From: Acidobacteriota bacterium
Lineage (GTDB): Bacteria > Acidobacteriota > Thermoanaerobaculia > Multivoradales > Multivoraceae
DNA: 64,000 bases
Assembly: GCA_026707545.1 (NCBI GenBank)
Contig: JAPOWR010000001.1
Location: 1,240,001 to 1,304,000 of the forward strand
Direction: 5' to 3'
Positions 44,639-53,082 of the stretch are shown here, one piece after another (the stretch's first letter is position 1; every line of letters starts with the position of its first letter). Made by a program: the position numbers and the translations under genes. The notes beneath the pieces were generated by a model. It was not told the DNA's origin. It did no database searches and worked only from the letters and a program-made list of their open reading frames with translations.

Positions 44639-45169
44639 TCAGAGGCCACCGCCGGCGTGGACGGCCTCTTCCGCGCGCAGCCGGCGGAGAAAGCTCCTGG
44701 CCCGCTGTCGTCGCAGCCCACGCAGCCGATCGACGAACAACACGCCGTCCAGGTGGTCCAACTCGTGCTGAATGACCCGCGCCTCGAGCTCCTCGGCGTT
44801 CAACTCGAAGGGAACGCCCTCCAGGTCGACGGCTGCGACCCGAACCGTGGCTGGCCGAGTGACCTTCTCCGTGAAGTCGGGGATCGACAGACAACCTTCC
44901 GTGTCCGTGTCCACGCCGGCCGAATCGACGACTCGCGGATTCACCAGGACCCGTACCGCGTCAGGGTCCATTCCGGCCGTCGCATCGACCACCGCTACCC
45001 GCAGTGCGACACCGACCTGGGGCGCGGCAAGGCCGACGCCGGGCGCCTCGTGCATCGTCTCGATCATGTCCGCAGCCAGACGCCTGAGATCGGAGCCGAA
45101 GTCCTCGACGGGCGCGCACTGCACCCGCAGCACGGGGTCCGGGTAGAGACGGATCGGAAGAACGGACAT
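44639..45169 (-). CDS. def: Peptide deformylase
   Basis: Def removes the formyl group from nascent N-termini. The 176-residue product has all three motifs: 'GVGLAAPQVG' (Gln51), 'EGCLSIP' (Cys93) and 'QHELDHLDG' (His135, Glu136, His139), which bind the metal. fmt, its frequent partner, is not adjacent. Confidence 0.94.
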   Translation of the reverse strand: MSVLPIRLYPDPVLRVQCAPVEDFGSDLRRLAADMIETMHEAPGVGLAAPQVGVALRVAVVDATAGMDPDAVRVLVNPRVVDSAGVDTDTEGCLSIPDFTEKVTRPATVRVAAVDLEGVPFELNAEELEARVIQHELDHLDGVLFVDRLRGLRRQRARSFLRRLRAEEAVHAGGGL

Positions 45170-45199
45170 GTAATCCCTACGCGGCGTGGAGCCGCGCCG

Positions 45200-45205
45200 A
45201 TCATA
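45200..45205 (-). promoter_or_regulatory. Candidate -10 box (TATGAT) for def
   Basis: TATGAT on the minus strand lies about 30 nt before the def ATG. The leader includes a short hairpin, CGCGGC-TCCAC-GCCGCG. No convincing -35 is seen. Confidence 0.3.
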
Positions 45206-45286
45206 CGGGAAGGCAGGTGCCCGATGACGCCACCGTCCCCGCGAGTAGACACCACTGTGACGTTCCCGCTACGGTTTCCCCGAGGT

Positions 45287-45306
45287 CGGTACGCTGCGGC
45301 GCCTGC
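45287..45306 (+). promoter_or_regulatory. Shared 20-nt promoter-like motif upstream of the FecR-like gene
   Basis: CGGTACGCTGCGGCGCCTGC matches the etfB-upstream motif at 6496-6515 at 18 of 20 positions. It starts with a -10-like TACGCT and lies about 72 nt before the next ATG (45379), which has a good GGAGG ribosome site. Confidence 0.35.
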
Positions 45307-45378
45307 GCGGTTCTGGCACGCGGATTGCTCGACCTCCGGTGGTAGCGTGCAGACTCCGAGCCCGTTGGAGGTAAAGAG

Positions 45379-47661
45379 ATGAAGTGTACCCTCCCGCAAG
45401 CCCTACTGATCGTCCTCGTGGCAGGCGCGGCGACCGCCACGCACGCACAGACGCGGCCACAGGAACGGGGAGAACTCGACGGCGTCTATAGCCTGGTCGG
45501 AGCGTTGGACGGAGATGCGACCTTGTTCGCGGCGCGTTCCGGTGCCCAGAGCGAGCTGGAGATTCACCTTCCGGTCCTGCGCGGAGACCGGATCTGGACC
45601 AATCCGTATGGCCGCCTGGCCGTGCTGATGTCCGACCGCTCGATTCTCGCCCTCGACCACGACAGCGAGGTCACGTTCGCCCAGATCGCCGGCTCACCGG
45701 ACGCGGACGACACGGACTCCCTCTACGTTCTGCACCGGGGCCGGTTGAGCCTCGAGGTCGCGAACAACCTCCTGGACTGGGAGCTACCGGCCATCGACAC
45801 GACGAACTCCCGGATCTACGCCAAACAGCGGGGGAGCTACCAGGTACACAGCGACGGCGACCGCTGGACGGAAATCGTCGTATTGGACGGCTTCGCGGAA
45901 GTCGTCACCCAGCGTGGTTCGGTGATCGTCCGCGATGGCGAAGCGCTTCGAGTGCAAGGTCTCGACGATCCGTGGATCGAGCTCCAGAGCGGCGCCGGCG
46001 CCGCCGCGCTGGCCCTGGATGAATGGGTGGGAACTCACCGCGCCCGGCTTGCGGCGTACGCGGCCGTCGATGTCGACGGCTACGGGTCCAACCTGTCCGA
46101 CCACGGCCAGTGGGTGGAGGTCGAGGATGGTCGGGCCTGGAAGCCCGCGGTCGAGGACGATTGGCAGCCCTACAGTCGGGGCCGTTGGACACACACTCCC
46201 GCCGGACTGTACTGGGTCGCCCGCGACCCCTGGGGTCCCCTCACCTACCACTACGGCAGCTGGAACCTGTATGCCGGCTACGGCTGGCTCTGGTTCCCGA
46301 GCGCCATCTACGCTCCGAGCCACGTGTACTGGTACTGGGGCCCCTCCTATGTGGGCTGGATCCCCCGCGGTTACTACAATCGCTACTACCTCGGCCGGGG
46401 CTTCGGCCTTCGCTGGGGACTCTACGGGTGGGCAGGGGGCTTCTGGGATCCGTTCAACACCTGGATTTTCTGCCCCTCGGGCTACCTCGGCTACGGCCGG
46501 GGCTACACCTACGGCCGGTCCCTGCGCCAGCGGCATCCGAAGCTCGCACGCGGCATCATCACGACGGACACGAACGGCATCGACTATCGGAACTGGCGGG
46601 ATCCCGAGGCGGTACAGCAGGTCCTCCTCGGCAAACGCCGCGGCTTCTCCGAAAGCGAGTTGCCCGACGTCACGGACTTCGTCGCCCGAAGGGCGGACCT
46701 GAGCGAGTCGCTCAAGGTCAGGTTGACGCGAGCACCGGACCAGCAAGGAACGGTGCGAGTCGGCGGCGGCCCCTCGGTGGGGAACCGATCCGGTCTGCTC
46801 GGCGTGACCGCCGGCGGCGTCCGGACACGCTCCAACTCGCCGACAGCGGCTGCCGACAGGGAGTCCCGCACGGGCGTCACGCTTCGGCGGGGATCCCTCG
46901 ATGACGTTCGGCGAGCCGAAGCCCCGAAACCCGTACGCGTCCGTTCCGGAGGTCTGACGGCGACTCCCACGTCGACGACGACCATTGAAGAGTCCGAGGG
47001 CGCCGAAGACAGTGCACCGGTTCGAGTCGCGGCACCACGGGCGAACGGAGACGCGCTCGACCGCACCCGGAGACCGACGCCCGCCCGCCGCGTCCTCGAC
47101 GCCATCCGCGGCCGGGACGCGGTGCCGGTTGCCCCGCGCACGGCGAATCCTCCATCAAGACGGCCTGAGCGCGTCACCGCTCCGCGGACGGCAACCCCGA
47201 CCCGGACCCGTTCCACGCCAACGCGGACATCCGCGCCCAAGTCCACACCCACGCGGACCCGCTCTACGCCACCGAGGGTGTCCACGCCGAAGTCGACCCC
47301 CACGCGGACCCGCGCCACGCCACCGAGGGCGTCCACACCGAGGTCGACCCCCACGCGGACCCGCTCCACGCCACCGAGGGCGTCCACACCGAGGTCGACC
47401 CCCACGCGGACCCGCTCCACGCCACCGAGGGCGTCCACACCGAGGTCGACCCCCACCCGGACCCGTTCCACGCCACCGAGGGCGTCCACGCCGAGGTCGA
47501 CCCCCACCCGCACCCGCTCCACGCCCCGCGCTTCCTCGCCACGCCCGTCGCCCCCGTCGCGCAGCTACGCGCCGCCCTCGAGGCCGTCGGGCAACTCCGC
47601 GCCCAGGTCGTCTCCGCCGCCATCGTCCGCGCCCAGCAACCCAGGCCGCACACCTCCCTAG
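45379..47661 (+). CDS. FecR-domain, WxP-rich exported protein with C-terminal Thr/Pro/Arg repeats
   Basis: A 760-residue exported protein with a strong GGAGG ribosome site. A signal peptide (about 1-24) is followed by a FecR-like domain (about 35-210; 'VLRGDRIWTNPYGRLAVLMS', 'KQRGSYQVHSDGDRWTEIVV', 'VLDGFAEVVTQRGSVIVRDG'). An aromatic-rich segment of DUF6600 type comes next (about 235-375; 'YWVARDPWGPLTYHYGSWN', 'YAGYGWLWFPSAIYAPSHV', 'YWGPSYVGWIPRGYYNRYY'). The last 250 residues are basic, disordered and repetitive, with six 17-residue units. FecR domains usually talk to anti-sigma/TonB systems, but no sigma gene is near. The role is probably at the cell surface and is unknown. Confidence 0.8.
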   Translation: MKCTLPQALLIVLVAGAATATHAQTRPQERGELDGVYSLVGALDGDATLFAARSGAQSELEIHLPVLRGDRIWTNPYGRLAVLMSDRSILALDHDSEVTFAQIAGSPDADDTDSLYVLHRGRLSLEVANNLLDWELPAIDTTNSRIYAKQRGSYQVHSDGDRWTEIVVLDGFAEVVTQRGSVIVRDGEALRVQGLDDPWIELQSGAGAAALALDEWVGTHRARLAAYAAVDVDGYGSNLSDHGQWVEVEDGRAWKPAVEDDWQPYSRGRWTHTPAGLYWVARDPWGPLTYHYGSWNLYAGYGWLWFPSAIYAPSHVYWYWGPSYVGWIPRGYYNRYYLGRGFGLRWGLYGWAGGFWDPFNTWIFCPSGYLGYGRGYTYGRSLRQRHPKLARGIITTDTNGIDYRNWRDPEAVQQVLLGKRRGFSESELPDVTDFVARRADLSESLKVRLTRAPDQQGTVRVGGGPSVGNRSGLLGVTAGGVRTRSNSPTAAADRESRTGVTLRRGSLDDVRRAEAPKPVRVRSGGLTATPTSTTTIEESEGAEDSAPVRVAAPRANGDALDRTRRPTPARRVLDAIRGRDAVPVAPRTANPPSRRPERVTAPRTATPTRTRSTPTRTSAPKSTPTRTRSTPPRVSTPKSTPTRTRATPPRASTPRSTPTRTRSTPPRASTPRSTPTRTRSTPPRASTPRSTPTRTRSTPPRASTPRSTPTRTRSTPRASSPRPSPPSRSYAPPSRPSGNSAPRSSPPPSSAPSNPGRTPP
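47242..47541 (+). repeat. 51-bp coding tandem repeat (six units)
   Basis: Units start at 47242, 47293, 47344, 47395, 47446 and 47497 (last one degenerate). Each encodes STPTRTRSTPPRASTPR or a close variant. The repeat is in frame (51 = 17 codons), so copy number can change without breaking the gene. It makes a basic, proline-rich tail that could bind anionic cell-surface polymers or nucleic acid. Confidence 0.93.
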
Positions 47662-47664
47662 GTC

Positions 47665-47687
47665 CCGGCGCGGCGACCTCGCGCCGG
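47665..47687 (+). terminator. Perfect GC hairpin directly after the FecR-like gene
   Basis: CCGGCGCG and CGCGCCGG pair over 8 bp around GCGACCT, starting 3 bases after the stop codon. There is no T-tract, so termination would be atypical or the hairpin may protect the mRNA 3' end. Confidence 0.4.
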
Positions 47688-47731
47688 CAAACGCCTCGCA
47701 GGCTCGGCGTCTGGACCCAGTCCCCACCCCC

Positions 47732-47737
47732 TAGAAT
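47732..47737 (+). promoter_or_regulatory. -10 box (TAGAAT) 7 nt before the start at 47745
   Basis: TAGAAT is followed by exactly 7 bases and then ATG at 47745; the in-frame ATG at 47736 overlaps the box. There is no Shine-Dalgarno sequence. The spacing fits leaderless transcription, as for lptE. Confidence 0.4.
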
Positions 47738-47744
47738 GCGACTC

Positions 47745-48047
47745 ATGCGCTGGGGTGTAGCCTGGTCCAGCCTGCTCCGCGTTCTCTTCGTGATCTACTG
47801 CGTGGAGGCCGGACTCTTCCTGGTCATCGCTCCATGGCGGGAGTTCTGGAGCCTGCTGGTGACCAGGTCGCCGCTTTCGCAGGCGCATCTCGGCACCTTC
47901 CTCATGCTGCCGTGGGTCCGCGGCGCGGTGACCGGGTTCGGGTTCGTTCATCTCATCTGGGGCATTCACGACCTCGAACGCATCCTCCTCAGCAGGCGTC
48001 GAGCGGAAGCGAAAGCTCCGATTCCAGAACCCGATCGAGCTGGATGA
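47745..48047 (+). CDS. Small hypothetical membrane protein
   Basis: A 100-residue protein (103 from the alternative ATG at 47736) with two predicted membrane helices ('LLRVLFVIYCVEAGLFLVIA' and 'VRGAVTGFGFVHLIWGIHDL') and a basic C-terminal tail. The middle 'PWREFWSLLVTRSPLSQAHL' is amphipathic. I cannot assign a function. The stop overlaps the thiE start as ATGA, so it is transcribed with thiE-lspA-rluD. Confidence 0.7.
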   Translation: MRWGVAWSSLLRVLFVIYCVEAGLFLVIAPWREFWSLLVTRSPLSQAHLGTFLMLPWVRGAVTGFGFVHLIWGIHDLERILLSRRRAEAKAPIPEPDRAG

Positions 48048-48673
48048 GTCGAAGGCCCGAAGTCCCTACGCTGCTGGCCATCAGCGACCGGCGCCTGTGC
48101 GGCGGAGCATCCGGATTGGAACGCTGGGCCCGCTCGCTGCCAGACGGGGCCGCGGTCCAGCTGCGCGAGAAGGACCTCGACCCCACCGCACGGACGGAGA
48201 TCGGCTACACCCTGCGCGAGGCGGTTTCCGGTCTTCTCATCATCAACGGCAGTCTCGATGTGGCAGTCGACTGCCGGGCCGACGGCGTCCACCTGCGGTC
48301 GGATCAGCCGTGGGCTGAAATCGCCCCGTCGATCCAGGCGCGCGGCCTGCTGCTCGGCGTCTCGACGCACAGCCGCCGGGAGCTGGAAGCGGCCGCCGTT
48401 GCCGGCGCCGACTACGCTCTTTTCGGCCCTGTCTTTGCCTCGCCCGAGAAGCTCCGGTTCGGCGCGCCTCAGGGCGTCGAACGCCTGAAGCGGGCCGCGC
48501 AGGGTCGCGTCCCGATCCTCGCCGTCGGCGGTGTCGATCCCTCGAACGCACCCGACCTGGTGCGCGTCGGAGCGCATGGCGTGGCTGCGATCCGCGCCTT
48601 CTCCGAGCCCGACACGGCGGCCGCTCTTGCCAGGGCGTGGGCGCTAGCGACTGGTACGCTCCCCCCCCCGTGA
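48044..48673 (+). CDS. thiE: Thiamine phosphate synthase / TenI-like protein
   Basis: A 209-residue TIM-barrel of the ThiE/TenI family. 'AVQLREKDLDPTARTEIGYT', 'IINGSLDVAVDCRADGVHLR', 'LLLGVSTHSRRELEAAAVAG', 'ADYALFGPVFASPEK' and 'PILAVGGVDPSNAPDLVRVG' follow the family. ThiE joins the thiazole and pyrimidine parts of thiamine. No other thi gene is nearby, and family members without partners may be TenI-like, so the activity is less certain than the fold. The start is ATG 48044. Confidence 0.82.
   Translation: MSRRPEVPTLLAISDRRLCGGASGLERWARSLPDGAAVQLREKDLDPTARTEIGYTLREAVSGLLIINGSLDVAVDCRADGVHLRSDQPWAEIAPSIQARGLLLGVSTHSRRELEAAAVAGADYALFGPVFASPEKLRFGAPQGVERLKRAAQGRVPILAVGGVDPSNAPDLVRVGAHGVAAIRAFSEPDTAAALARAWALATGTLPPP
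48652..48660 (+). promoter_or_regulatory. -10-like box (TGGTACGCT) inside thiE end, ahead of lspA
   Basis: TGn-TACGCT ends 9 bases before the lspA GTG, the spacing seen for purC. A run of C separates the two. It could allow lspA-rluD expression independent of thiE. Confidence 0.3.
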
Positions 48674-49200
48674 AAGCGAGACTCCTCGTCGTGTCTGCCT
48701 TCGTGCTGGCACTCGATCAATGGACCAAGCTGTGGATCGAAGCCAGCCTCGAAGTCCACGGACGATCGCCCGTCGTGCCAGGCTTCTTCGATCTGGTTCA
48801 CGTGCAGAACACGGGCATCGCCTTCGGACTGTTTCCCGCCGACCGTGAGCTCGCGGGCACGCTGCTGCTCATTGCCCTGGGGTGCGCCGCGCTGATCGTC
48901 GTCTCTCTGTACTTCCGTAGTACGTCCGAGCGCGAGCCCCTCCTCCTGCTCTCCCTCGCATTGGTACTCGGCGGGGCCGTCGGCAACCTGGCGGACCGAG
49001 TTCTCCTGCGGGCCGTAACTGACTTCATCGACGTGTACGTCGGCGCTCACCACTGGCCAGCCTTCAATGTCGCGGACAGCGCGGTCACGGTTGGCATCGT
49101 GCTGATGCTGGCGCACAGTTTCTGGCCGCAAGTGCGGCGGCGATCGAGCGCGGGGCGCGCGCGACGCCGCGGGTTGGTACAGGCTCGTACACCGAAGTGA
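48670..49200 (+). CDS. lspA: Lipoprotein signal peptidase
   Basis: LspA cleaves prolipoproteins at the lipobox, consistent with the several lipoproteins in this window. The 176-residue product has four membrane helices and the motifs 'LALDQWTKLWIE', 'VQNTGIAFGLF', 'GGAVGNLADRVLLRAVTDFI' and 'PAFNVADSAVT', which supply the catalytic Asp pair. GTG at 48670 overlaps the thiE stop (GTGA). Confidence 0.94.
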   Translation: MKARLLVVSAFVLALDQWTKLWIEASLEVHGRSPVVPGFFDLVHVQNTGIAFGLFPADRELAGTLLLIALGCAALIVVSLYFRSTSEREPLLLLSLALVLGGAVGNLADRVLLRAVTDFIDVYVGAHHWPAFNVADSAVTVGIVLMLAHSFWPQVRRRSSAGRARRRGLVQARTPK

Positions 49201-50168
49201 ACTCGATGCGGGTGCCGGCGTCCGCGACGGGCGAACGGATCGACCGCTACCTCGCGAAAGCGCTGGATCTGACCCGCAGCCAGGTTCAGCGGCTTCTGCG
49301 CAACGGCCTCGCGACCGTAAACGGAACTGCGGCGAAGCCCTCCTACCTTCTGCGCGGCGAGGAGCGGATCGACTACCAGGTTCCGACGCCTCCGCCTACG
49401 GTTCTCGAACCCGAGGCGGAGCCGATCCGATTGCTTCACCAGGACGAACACCTGTTGGTGGTCGATAAGCCGGCGGGGCTGATCGTTCACCCCGGCTCCG
49501 GCGTCAGGAGCGGCACGCTCGTGAACCGCCTTCTCCACCACCACCCCGAGATCGGGACCGTCGGATCGCCGGCGCGGCCCGGCATCGTCCACCGCCTGGA
49601 TCGAGGCACGAGCGGCGTCCTCGCCATCGCCCGAACCGATGCGGCGTACCGGAGGTTGAGCCAGGCGTTCGCCGAGCGAGAGGTGGACAAGGTGTACCTG
49701 GCGGTCGTCTATGGCCGACCGGATCCACCAAACGGAACGGTCGAGCTACCGATCGGCCGCCACCCAACCGTCCGCACTCGCATGGCCGTTACGTCCGAAG
49801 CCCGGGGCGGCCGCCCCGCGACGACCCGCTACCGCGTACTCGGGACGGGCACCGGCGCCTCGCTGCTGGAAGTCGAGCTCCTGACCGGGAGAACTCACCA
49901 GATCCGCGTTCACTGCAAGGCGATCGGGCACCCTCTAGTCGGGGATCCGGCGTACGGCGAACAACGCTGGCGCAGCCTGCCGCCGTCCGTTCGACGGCCC
50001 CTGCGGGACTTCCCCCGCCCGGCGCTGCATGCCAGGAAGCTGACGCTTCCCTCCATCGCCGGCCTGCCTCCGGCCAGCTCCACCGCGCCGGTACCGGGCG
50101 ATCTGCAGGTGCTCTGTGCCGCCTGCGGCCTGGCATCGAGCCTCCCCGCCGAGGAAACCCGGCGCTAG
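49197..50168 (+). CDS. rluD: RluD-family 23S rRNA pseudouridine synthase
   Basis: A 323-residue pseudouridine synthase with an N-terminal S4 domain (about 12-60) and the catalytic 'PGIVHRLDRGTSGVLAIART' with Asp135. 'LLVVDKPAGLIVHPGSG', 'VDKVYLAVVYGRP' and 'LLTGRTHQIRVHCKAIGHPL' are typical of RluA/RluD. lspA-rluD adjacency supports RluD. GTG at 49197 overlaps lspA by 4 nt; an ATG at 49206 is an alternative. Confidence 0.92.
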   Translation: MNSMRVPASATGERIDRYLAKALDLTRSQVQRLLRNGLATVNGTAAKPSYLLRGEERIDYQVPTPPPTVLEPEAEPIRLLHQDEHLLVVDKPAGLIVHPGSGVRSGTLVNRLLHHHPEIGTVGSPARPGIVHRLDRGTSGVLAIARTDAAYRRLSQAFAEREVDKVYLAVVYGRPDPPNGTVELPIGRHPTVRTRMAVTSEARGGRPATTRYRVLGTGTGASLLEVELLTGRTHQIRVHCKAIGHPLVGDPAYGEQRWRSLPPSVRRPLRDFPRPALHARKLTLPSIAGLPPASSTAPVPGDLQVLCAACGLASSLPAEETRR

Positions 50169-50197
50169 CAGCCTGTGATGGGTCTGGCGGCGCTAGG
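50168..50197 (+). repeat. Short interspersed repeat, copy C
   Basis: GCAGCCTGTGATGGG followed by TCTGGCGGCGCTAGG fills the 24-bp gap between rluD and the convergent bactofilin gene, touching both stop codons. It matches copy B at 33891 in 23 of 30 positions. Confidence 0.45.
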
Positions 50198-50660
50198 ACC
50201 CGCCCGACTCGGCGACCTCGCCGCCGAAGCGCGAACCGGAAGGGGAACCGATCGCGAGCGTTCCGCTCATCTCGATCCTGCCGTTGCAGACCCCTCCTTC
50301 GGCGATCGAGACGAGGGGGGCCGTCAGATCGCCCTCGATCGATCCCGAAGTCGCCACCTCGATCTTCTCCGTGGCCCGGACATTGCCCTTCACCTTGCCG
50401 GCGACCTGAACCGAGTGAGCCGCGACGTCACCCTGGATCCGGCCTCGACGACCGAGAACGAAGCGCCCCTCGAGTTTCACGGACCCGTCCAGTGAACCGT
50501 CGACCAGAACCTCCGTTTCGCCCGAGATCGTGCCTTCGATGTGGGAGCCGGCGGCCACGTACGTACGGGCCGGCGCGGCTGATGTCGACCTCACGTTCCC
50601 CGGAGGCGTCAGTGCGGCCTCGGCCGCCGAGTCGTCGAGATCCTTCTTGAAGAACGCCAT
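50193..50660 (-). CDS. Bactofilin family cytoskeletal protein
   Basis: A 155-residue bactofilin. The central beta-helix (about 30-140) shows the six-residue rungs of DUF583: 'GSHIEGTISGETEVLVDGSL', 'DGSVKLEGRFVLGRRGRIQG', 'DVAAHSVQVAGKVKGNVRAT', with short disordered ends. Bactofilins polymerise without nucleotide and organise stalks, cell shape or chromosome-associated ParABS in various bacteria. No peptidase partner is adjacent. The start is ATG 50660. Confidence 0.9.
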   Translation of the reverse strand: MAFFKKDLDDSAAEAALTPPGNVRSTSAAPARTYVAAGSHIEGTISGETEVLVDGSLDGSVKLEGRFVLGRRGRIQGDVAAHSVQVAGKVKGNVRATEKIEVATSGSIEGDLTAPLVSIAEGGVCNGRIEMSGTLAIGSPSGSRFGGEVAESGGS

Positions 50661-50711
50661 CTACCTTTCTCCGGTTCCGAACTCAGCAGGACGGGGTCGT
50701 CCGGACGGCAC

Positions 50712-50787
50712 TGGAGCGGGCAACGGGACTCGAACCCGCGACATCCAGCTTGGGAAGCTGGCACTCTACCAACTGAGTTATGCCCGC
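50712..50787 (-). tRNA. tRNA-Gly (anticodon CCC), CCA encoded
   Basis: Acceptor GCGGGCA/TGCCCGC, anticodon arm CCAGC-TTCCCAA-GCTGG with anticodon CCC, T-loop TTCGAGT, discriminator U and encoded CCA. Confidence 0.92.
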
Positions 50788-50844
50788 ACGACCGCGCGGA
50801 TGGCCAAGGTAACCCAGCCACTCGCAGGCGGTCAAGGGGATGCG

Positions 50845-51585
50845 CTACACCTCTGAGGAGAGTTCGCTTCGGCCCCGGTACATTCCCAGCCCGATGATGA
50901 CGAAGCAGAGCGAACCCAACGCCTGCATGGCGTTGTCGTTCGTGAGGAGAACCGCGGGATCGATCCCCGGGACGTGCTGCAGGACCAGGAAATTGATGAC
51001 TGCCAGGCCCCCGATGAGGACAAGTCCGTAGGAAGCCAGCTTGAAGAGGCTCATTGAACCAAAGCGGGAGGAAAGGCCGATGCCGACCAAAATGGATGCG
51101 AGTGGATACACACCAACCAGCGCGATGACGATGCCGGCCATCGGTGTGTAGACGCTGAGAGCCAGGGACTCGAACATTTCCGGGTCGGCACCGGGCTGCA
51201 TGCCGCGCTGCATCAGGTGGATGCTGAAGTGCCTCATCCCCATCGCGATGACGTAGAGGCTCCATCCGAACAGGCTCGCGAACACGCCCAGCCGCAGCAT
51301 GGAACCGCCGAGCTCCGTCTGTTGGGGCAGGCGGAGCCACGTGAGGCCAGCGTACATGTAGAGGAACATCCCGATGATCGACAGCATGGACGCCAGATGT
51401 GCAAGGCGGGCATTCTCAGCCATTGCCTCAAGGACCAGCACGAAGTCGGTCTGGTCCACCGTGTCCAGCAGTACGCCTCCGGGAAGGAGGAGTGATGCGA
51501 GCACCAGCAGGATGACTCCGGCGATCAGAGCCAACCCTCCTGACCTCGTAGCGGGGTTCGCGGCGGTCGATTCAGCCATTTTCAT
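50845..51585 (-). CDS. Six-helix membrane protein, DUF4386-like
   Basis: A 246-residue integral membrane protein with six hydrophobic helices ('GGLALIAGVILLVLASLLLP', 'LASMLSIIGMFLYMYAGLTW', 'LGVFASLFGWSLYVIAMGM', 'MAGIVIALVGVYPLASILVG', 'LASYGLVLIGGLAVINFLVL', 'GSLCFVIIGLGMYRG'). Helix spacing resembles DUF4386-type proteins, but the match is by layout only. ATG at 51585 has AGGG close upstream; ATG 51579 is equally likely. Function is unknown. It is divergent from the small gene at 51789, with a TTTCC-G-GGAAA palindrome in the gap. Confidence 0.65.
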   Translation of the reverse strand: MKMAESTAANPATRSGGLALIAGVILLVLASLLLPGGVLLDTVDQTDFVLVLEAMAENARLAHLASMLSIIGMFLYMYAGLTWLRLPQQTELGGSMLRLGVFASLFGWSLYVIAMGMRHFSIHLMQRGMQPGADPEMFESLALSVYTPMAGIVIALVGVYPLASILVGIGLSSRFGSMSLFKLASYGLVLIGGLAVINFLVLQHVPGIDPAVLLTNDNAMQALGSLCFVIIGLGMYRGRSELSSEV

Positions 51586-51788
51586 TTCCCTTTCGGCGCG
51601 CATTGCGGCGCGGGAGATTTCCGGGAAAATTGGGTGAGAATTGCGTGACAGTAGCACTCCCTGTTCACGCCGGTCAACGTGCTGCGGTGGCTCAGTACAT
51701 ACGAGGCTCAGAGATCTCAGGCCGCTGTTTACGGCGGAGACGCTATGATGCTTCGCCTTCCCCTTCCGCGCTTCCGTCCCCTTCCTAG

Positions 51789-52061
51789 ATGACCACCAGC
51801 TCCCCGAACCGAGACCAGCCGCTCTATTTCTTTCCGGAACGGCGCGTGACCGCCCAGGAGCTGGACGCGATGCTTCACGGCCAGAACCGCGAGGAACGTT
51901 GCTACGCCGTCTCCTGCATGCTCCGGTACGCACAGTGGGAAGACATCTGGGACTACGTTTCACGGGACGAGGTCCGTGATCTGTTCGACGATCTGGACCT
52001 GCCCGACAGCCTGCGGGCCGCCTGGGCGCGGATGCTGAAGATCGAGACCGTGGCGACCTGA
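51789..52061 (+). CDS. Small hypothetical protein
   Basis: A 90-residue, acidic, probably cytoplasmic helical protein ('VTAQELDAMLHGQNREERCY', 'RYAQWEDIWDYVSRDEVRDL'). It has two cysteines (about residues 38 and 43). A TATGAT at 51744-51749 could be its -10, giving a leader of about 30 nt without a clear ribosome site. I do not recognise the family. Confidence 0.6.
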   Translation: MTTSSPNRDQPLYFFPERRVTAQELDAMLHGQNREERCYAVSCMLRYAQWEDIWDYVSRDEVRDLFDDLDLPDSLRAAWARMLKIETVAT

Positions 52062-52073
52062 GCGCTTCCGGCT

Positions 52074-53078
52074 CTAACGCCGGTCGCCCATCACCAGGCC
52101 TCCCAGGCCACCGAGCACCGAGCCTTCGCCCTTGCTCGCTCCGCCGCCCTGAGGGGCGGCCGCGAACACCCGGCTCGCGAGGCGGCTGAACGGAAGCGAC
52201 TGAATCCACACCTTTCCCGGTCCGGTCAGGCTAGCGAAGAAGAGCCCCTCGCCACCGAACAGCGCCGTCTTGATTCCGCTCACCATCTGGATGTCGTAGT
52301 CGACCTGCTGTTCGAACGCGACCAGACAGCCGGTGTCGAGCCGCAACGTCTCGCCGGCTGCGAGGTCGCGTTCGACGACCGTACCGCCCGCATGAACGAA
52401 GGCCAGGCCGTCTCCCTCGAGCTTCTGCAGGATGAAGCCCTCGCCGCCGAACAGGCCGGCCCCCAGCTTGCGCTGGAACGCGATGCCCACCGAAACACCC
52501 TTGGCGGCGCACAGGAACGCGTCCTTCTGACACAGGATGCGGTTGTTGTGGGAGGTCAGATCCAGGGGGATGATCCGCCCCGGATACGGCGACGCGAAGG
52601 CGACGTTGCGGCGGGCCCCGGCACTGTTTCCGAACACCGTCATGAACAGGGATTCGCCGGTCAGGACCCGCTTGCCGGCCGAGAGCAACTTGTCCATGAA
52701 GCCGCCGCCGCCTCGCTCGGAGCCGTCGCCGAAGATCGTGTTCATCTCGATGCCGGGATCCATGTACATGAACGACCCGGCCTCCGCGACGCACGCCTCA
52801 CCTGGATCCAGGGTGATCTCGACGAACTGCATCTCCTCGCCGACGATGACGTAGTCGATCTCGTCCGCGATCCCTCCCGGCGGTCGCGGTATGGAACTGC
52901 CGAAGGCCGACGCGAACTGCGGCTCACTGACCACAGGCGCCCAGTTGCCCAGGCCCTCACGGTAGACGTGCGCACTTCGGGGAACGCTGCCGGCGCGGAT
53001 CTTCTCCACGATCTCGCCGGCGAGAAAGGGCCCTTCCTGCTTGCCGGAGGTGGCCAGGTACCAGATGCGGTCGCTCAT
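52074..53078 (-). CDS. GYF_2 domain fused to AIM24/TIGR00266 family protein
   Basis: A 334-residue two-domain protein. Residues 1-65 are a GYF_2-type module ('[20 protein letters not shown]', '[11 protein letters not shown]'). The rest (about 80-310) is the AIM24/DUF124 beta-sandwich: '[20 protein letters not shown]', '[20 protein letters not shown]', '[19 protein letters not shown]', '[20 protein letters not shown]'. The biochemical role of bacterial AIM24 proteins is undefined. ATG at 53078 is 4 bp behind the glutaminyl cyclase stop, so the two are co-transcribed. Confidence 0.82.
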   Translation of the reverse strand: MSDRIWYLATSGKQEGPFLAGEIVEKIRAGSVPRSAHVYREGLGNWAPVVSEPQFASAFGSSIPRPPGGIADEIDYVIVGEEMQFVEITLDPGEACVAEAGSFMYMDPGIEMNTIFGDGSERGGGGFMDKLLSAGKRVLTGESLFMTVFGNSAGARRNVAFASPYPGRIIPLDLTSHNNRILCQKDAFLCAAKGVSVGIAFQRKLGAGLFGGEGFILQKLEGDGLAFVHAGGTVVERDLAAGETLRLDTGCLVAFEQQVDYDIQMVSGIKTALFGGEGLFFASLTGPGKVWIQSLPFSRLASRVFAAAPQGGGASKGEGSVLGGLGGLVMGDRR

Positions 53079-53082
53079 CGTC

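Noticed and set aside
44657..45382. 241-residue plus-strand ORF antisense to def
   Set aside because: The minus strand encodes all three deformylase motifs; the antisense frame has no recognisable signal and reflects high GC.
46584..47522. 312-residue antisense ORF with 'RVGVDLGVDALGGVE' repeats
   Set aside because: It is the reverse reading of the 51-bp coding repeat in the FecR-like gene and has no independent start signal.
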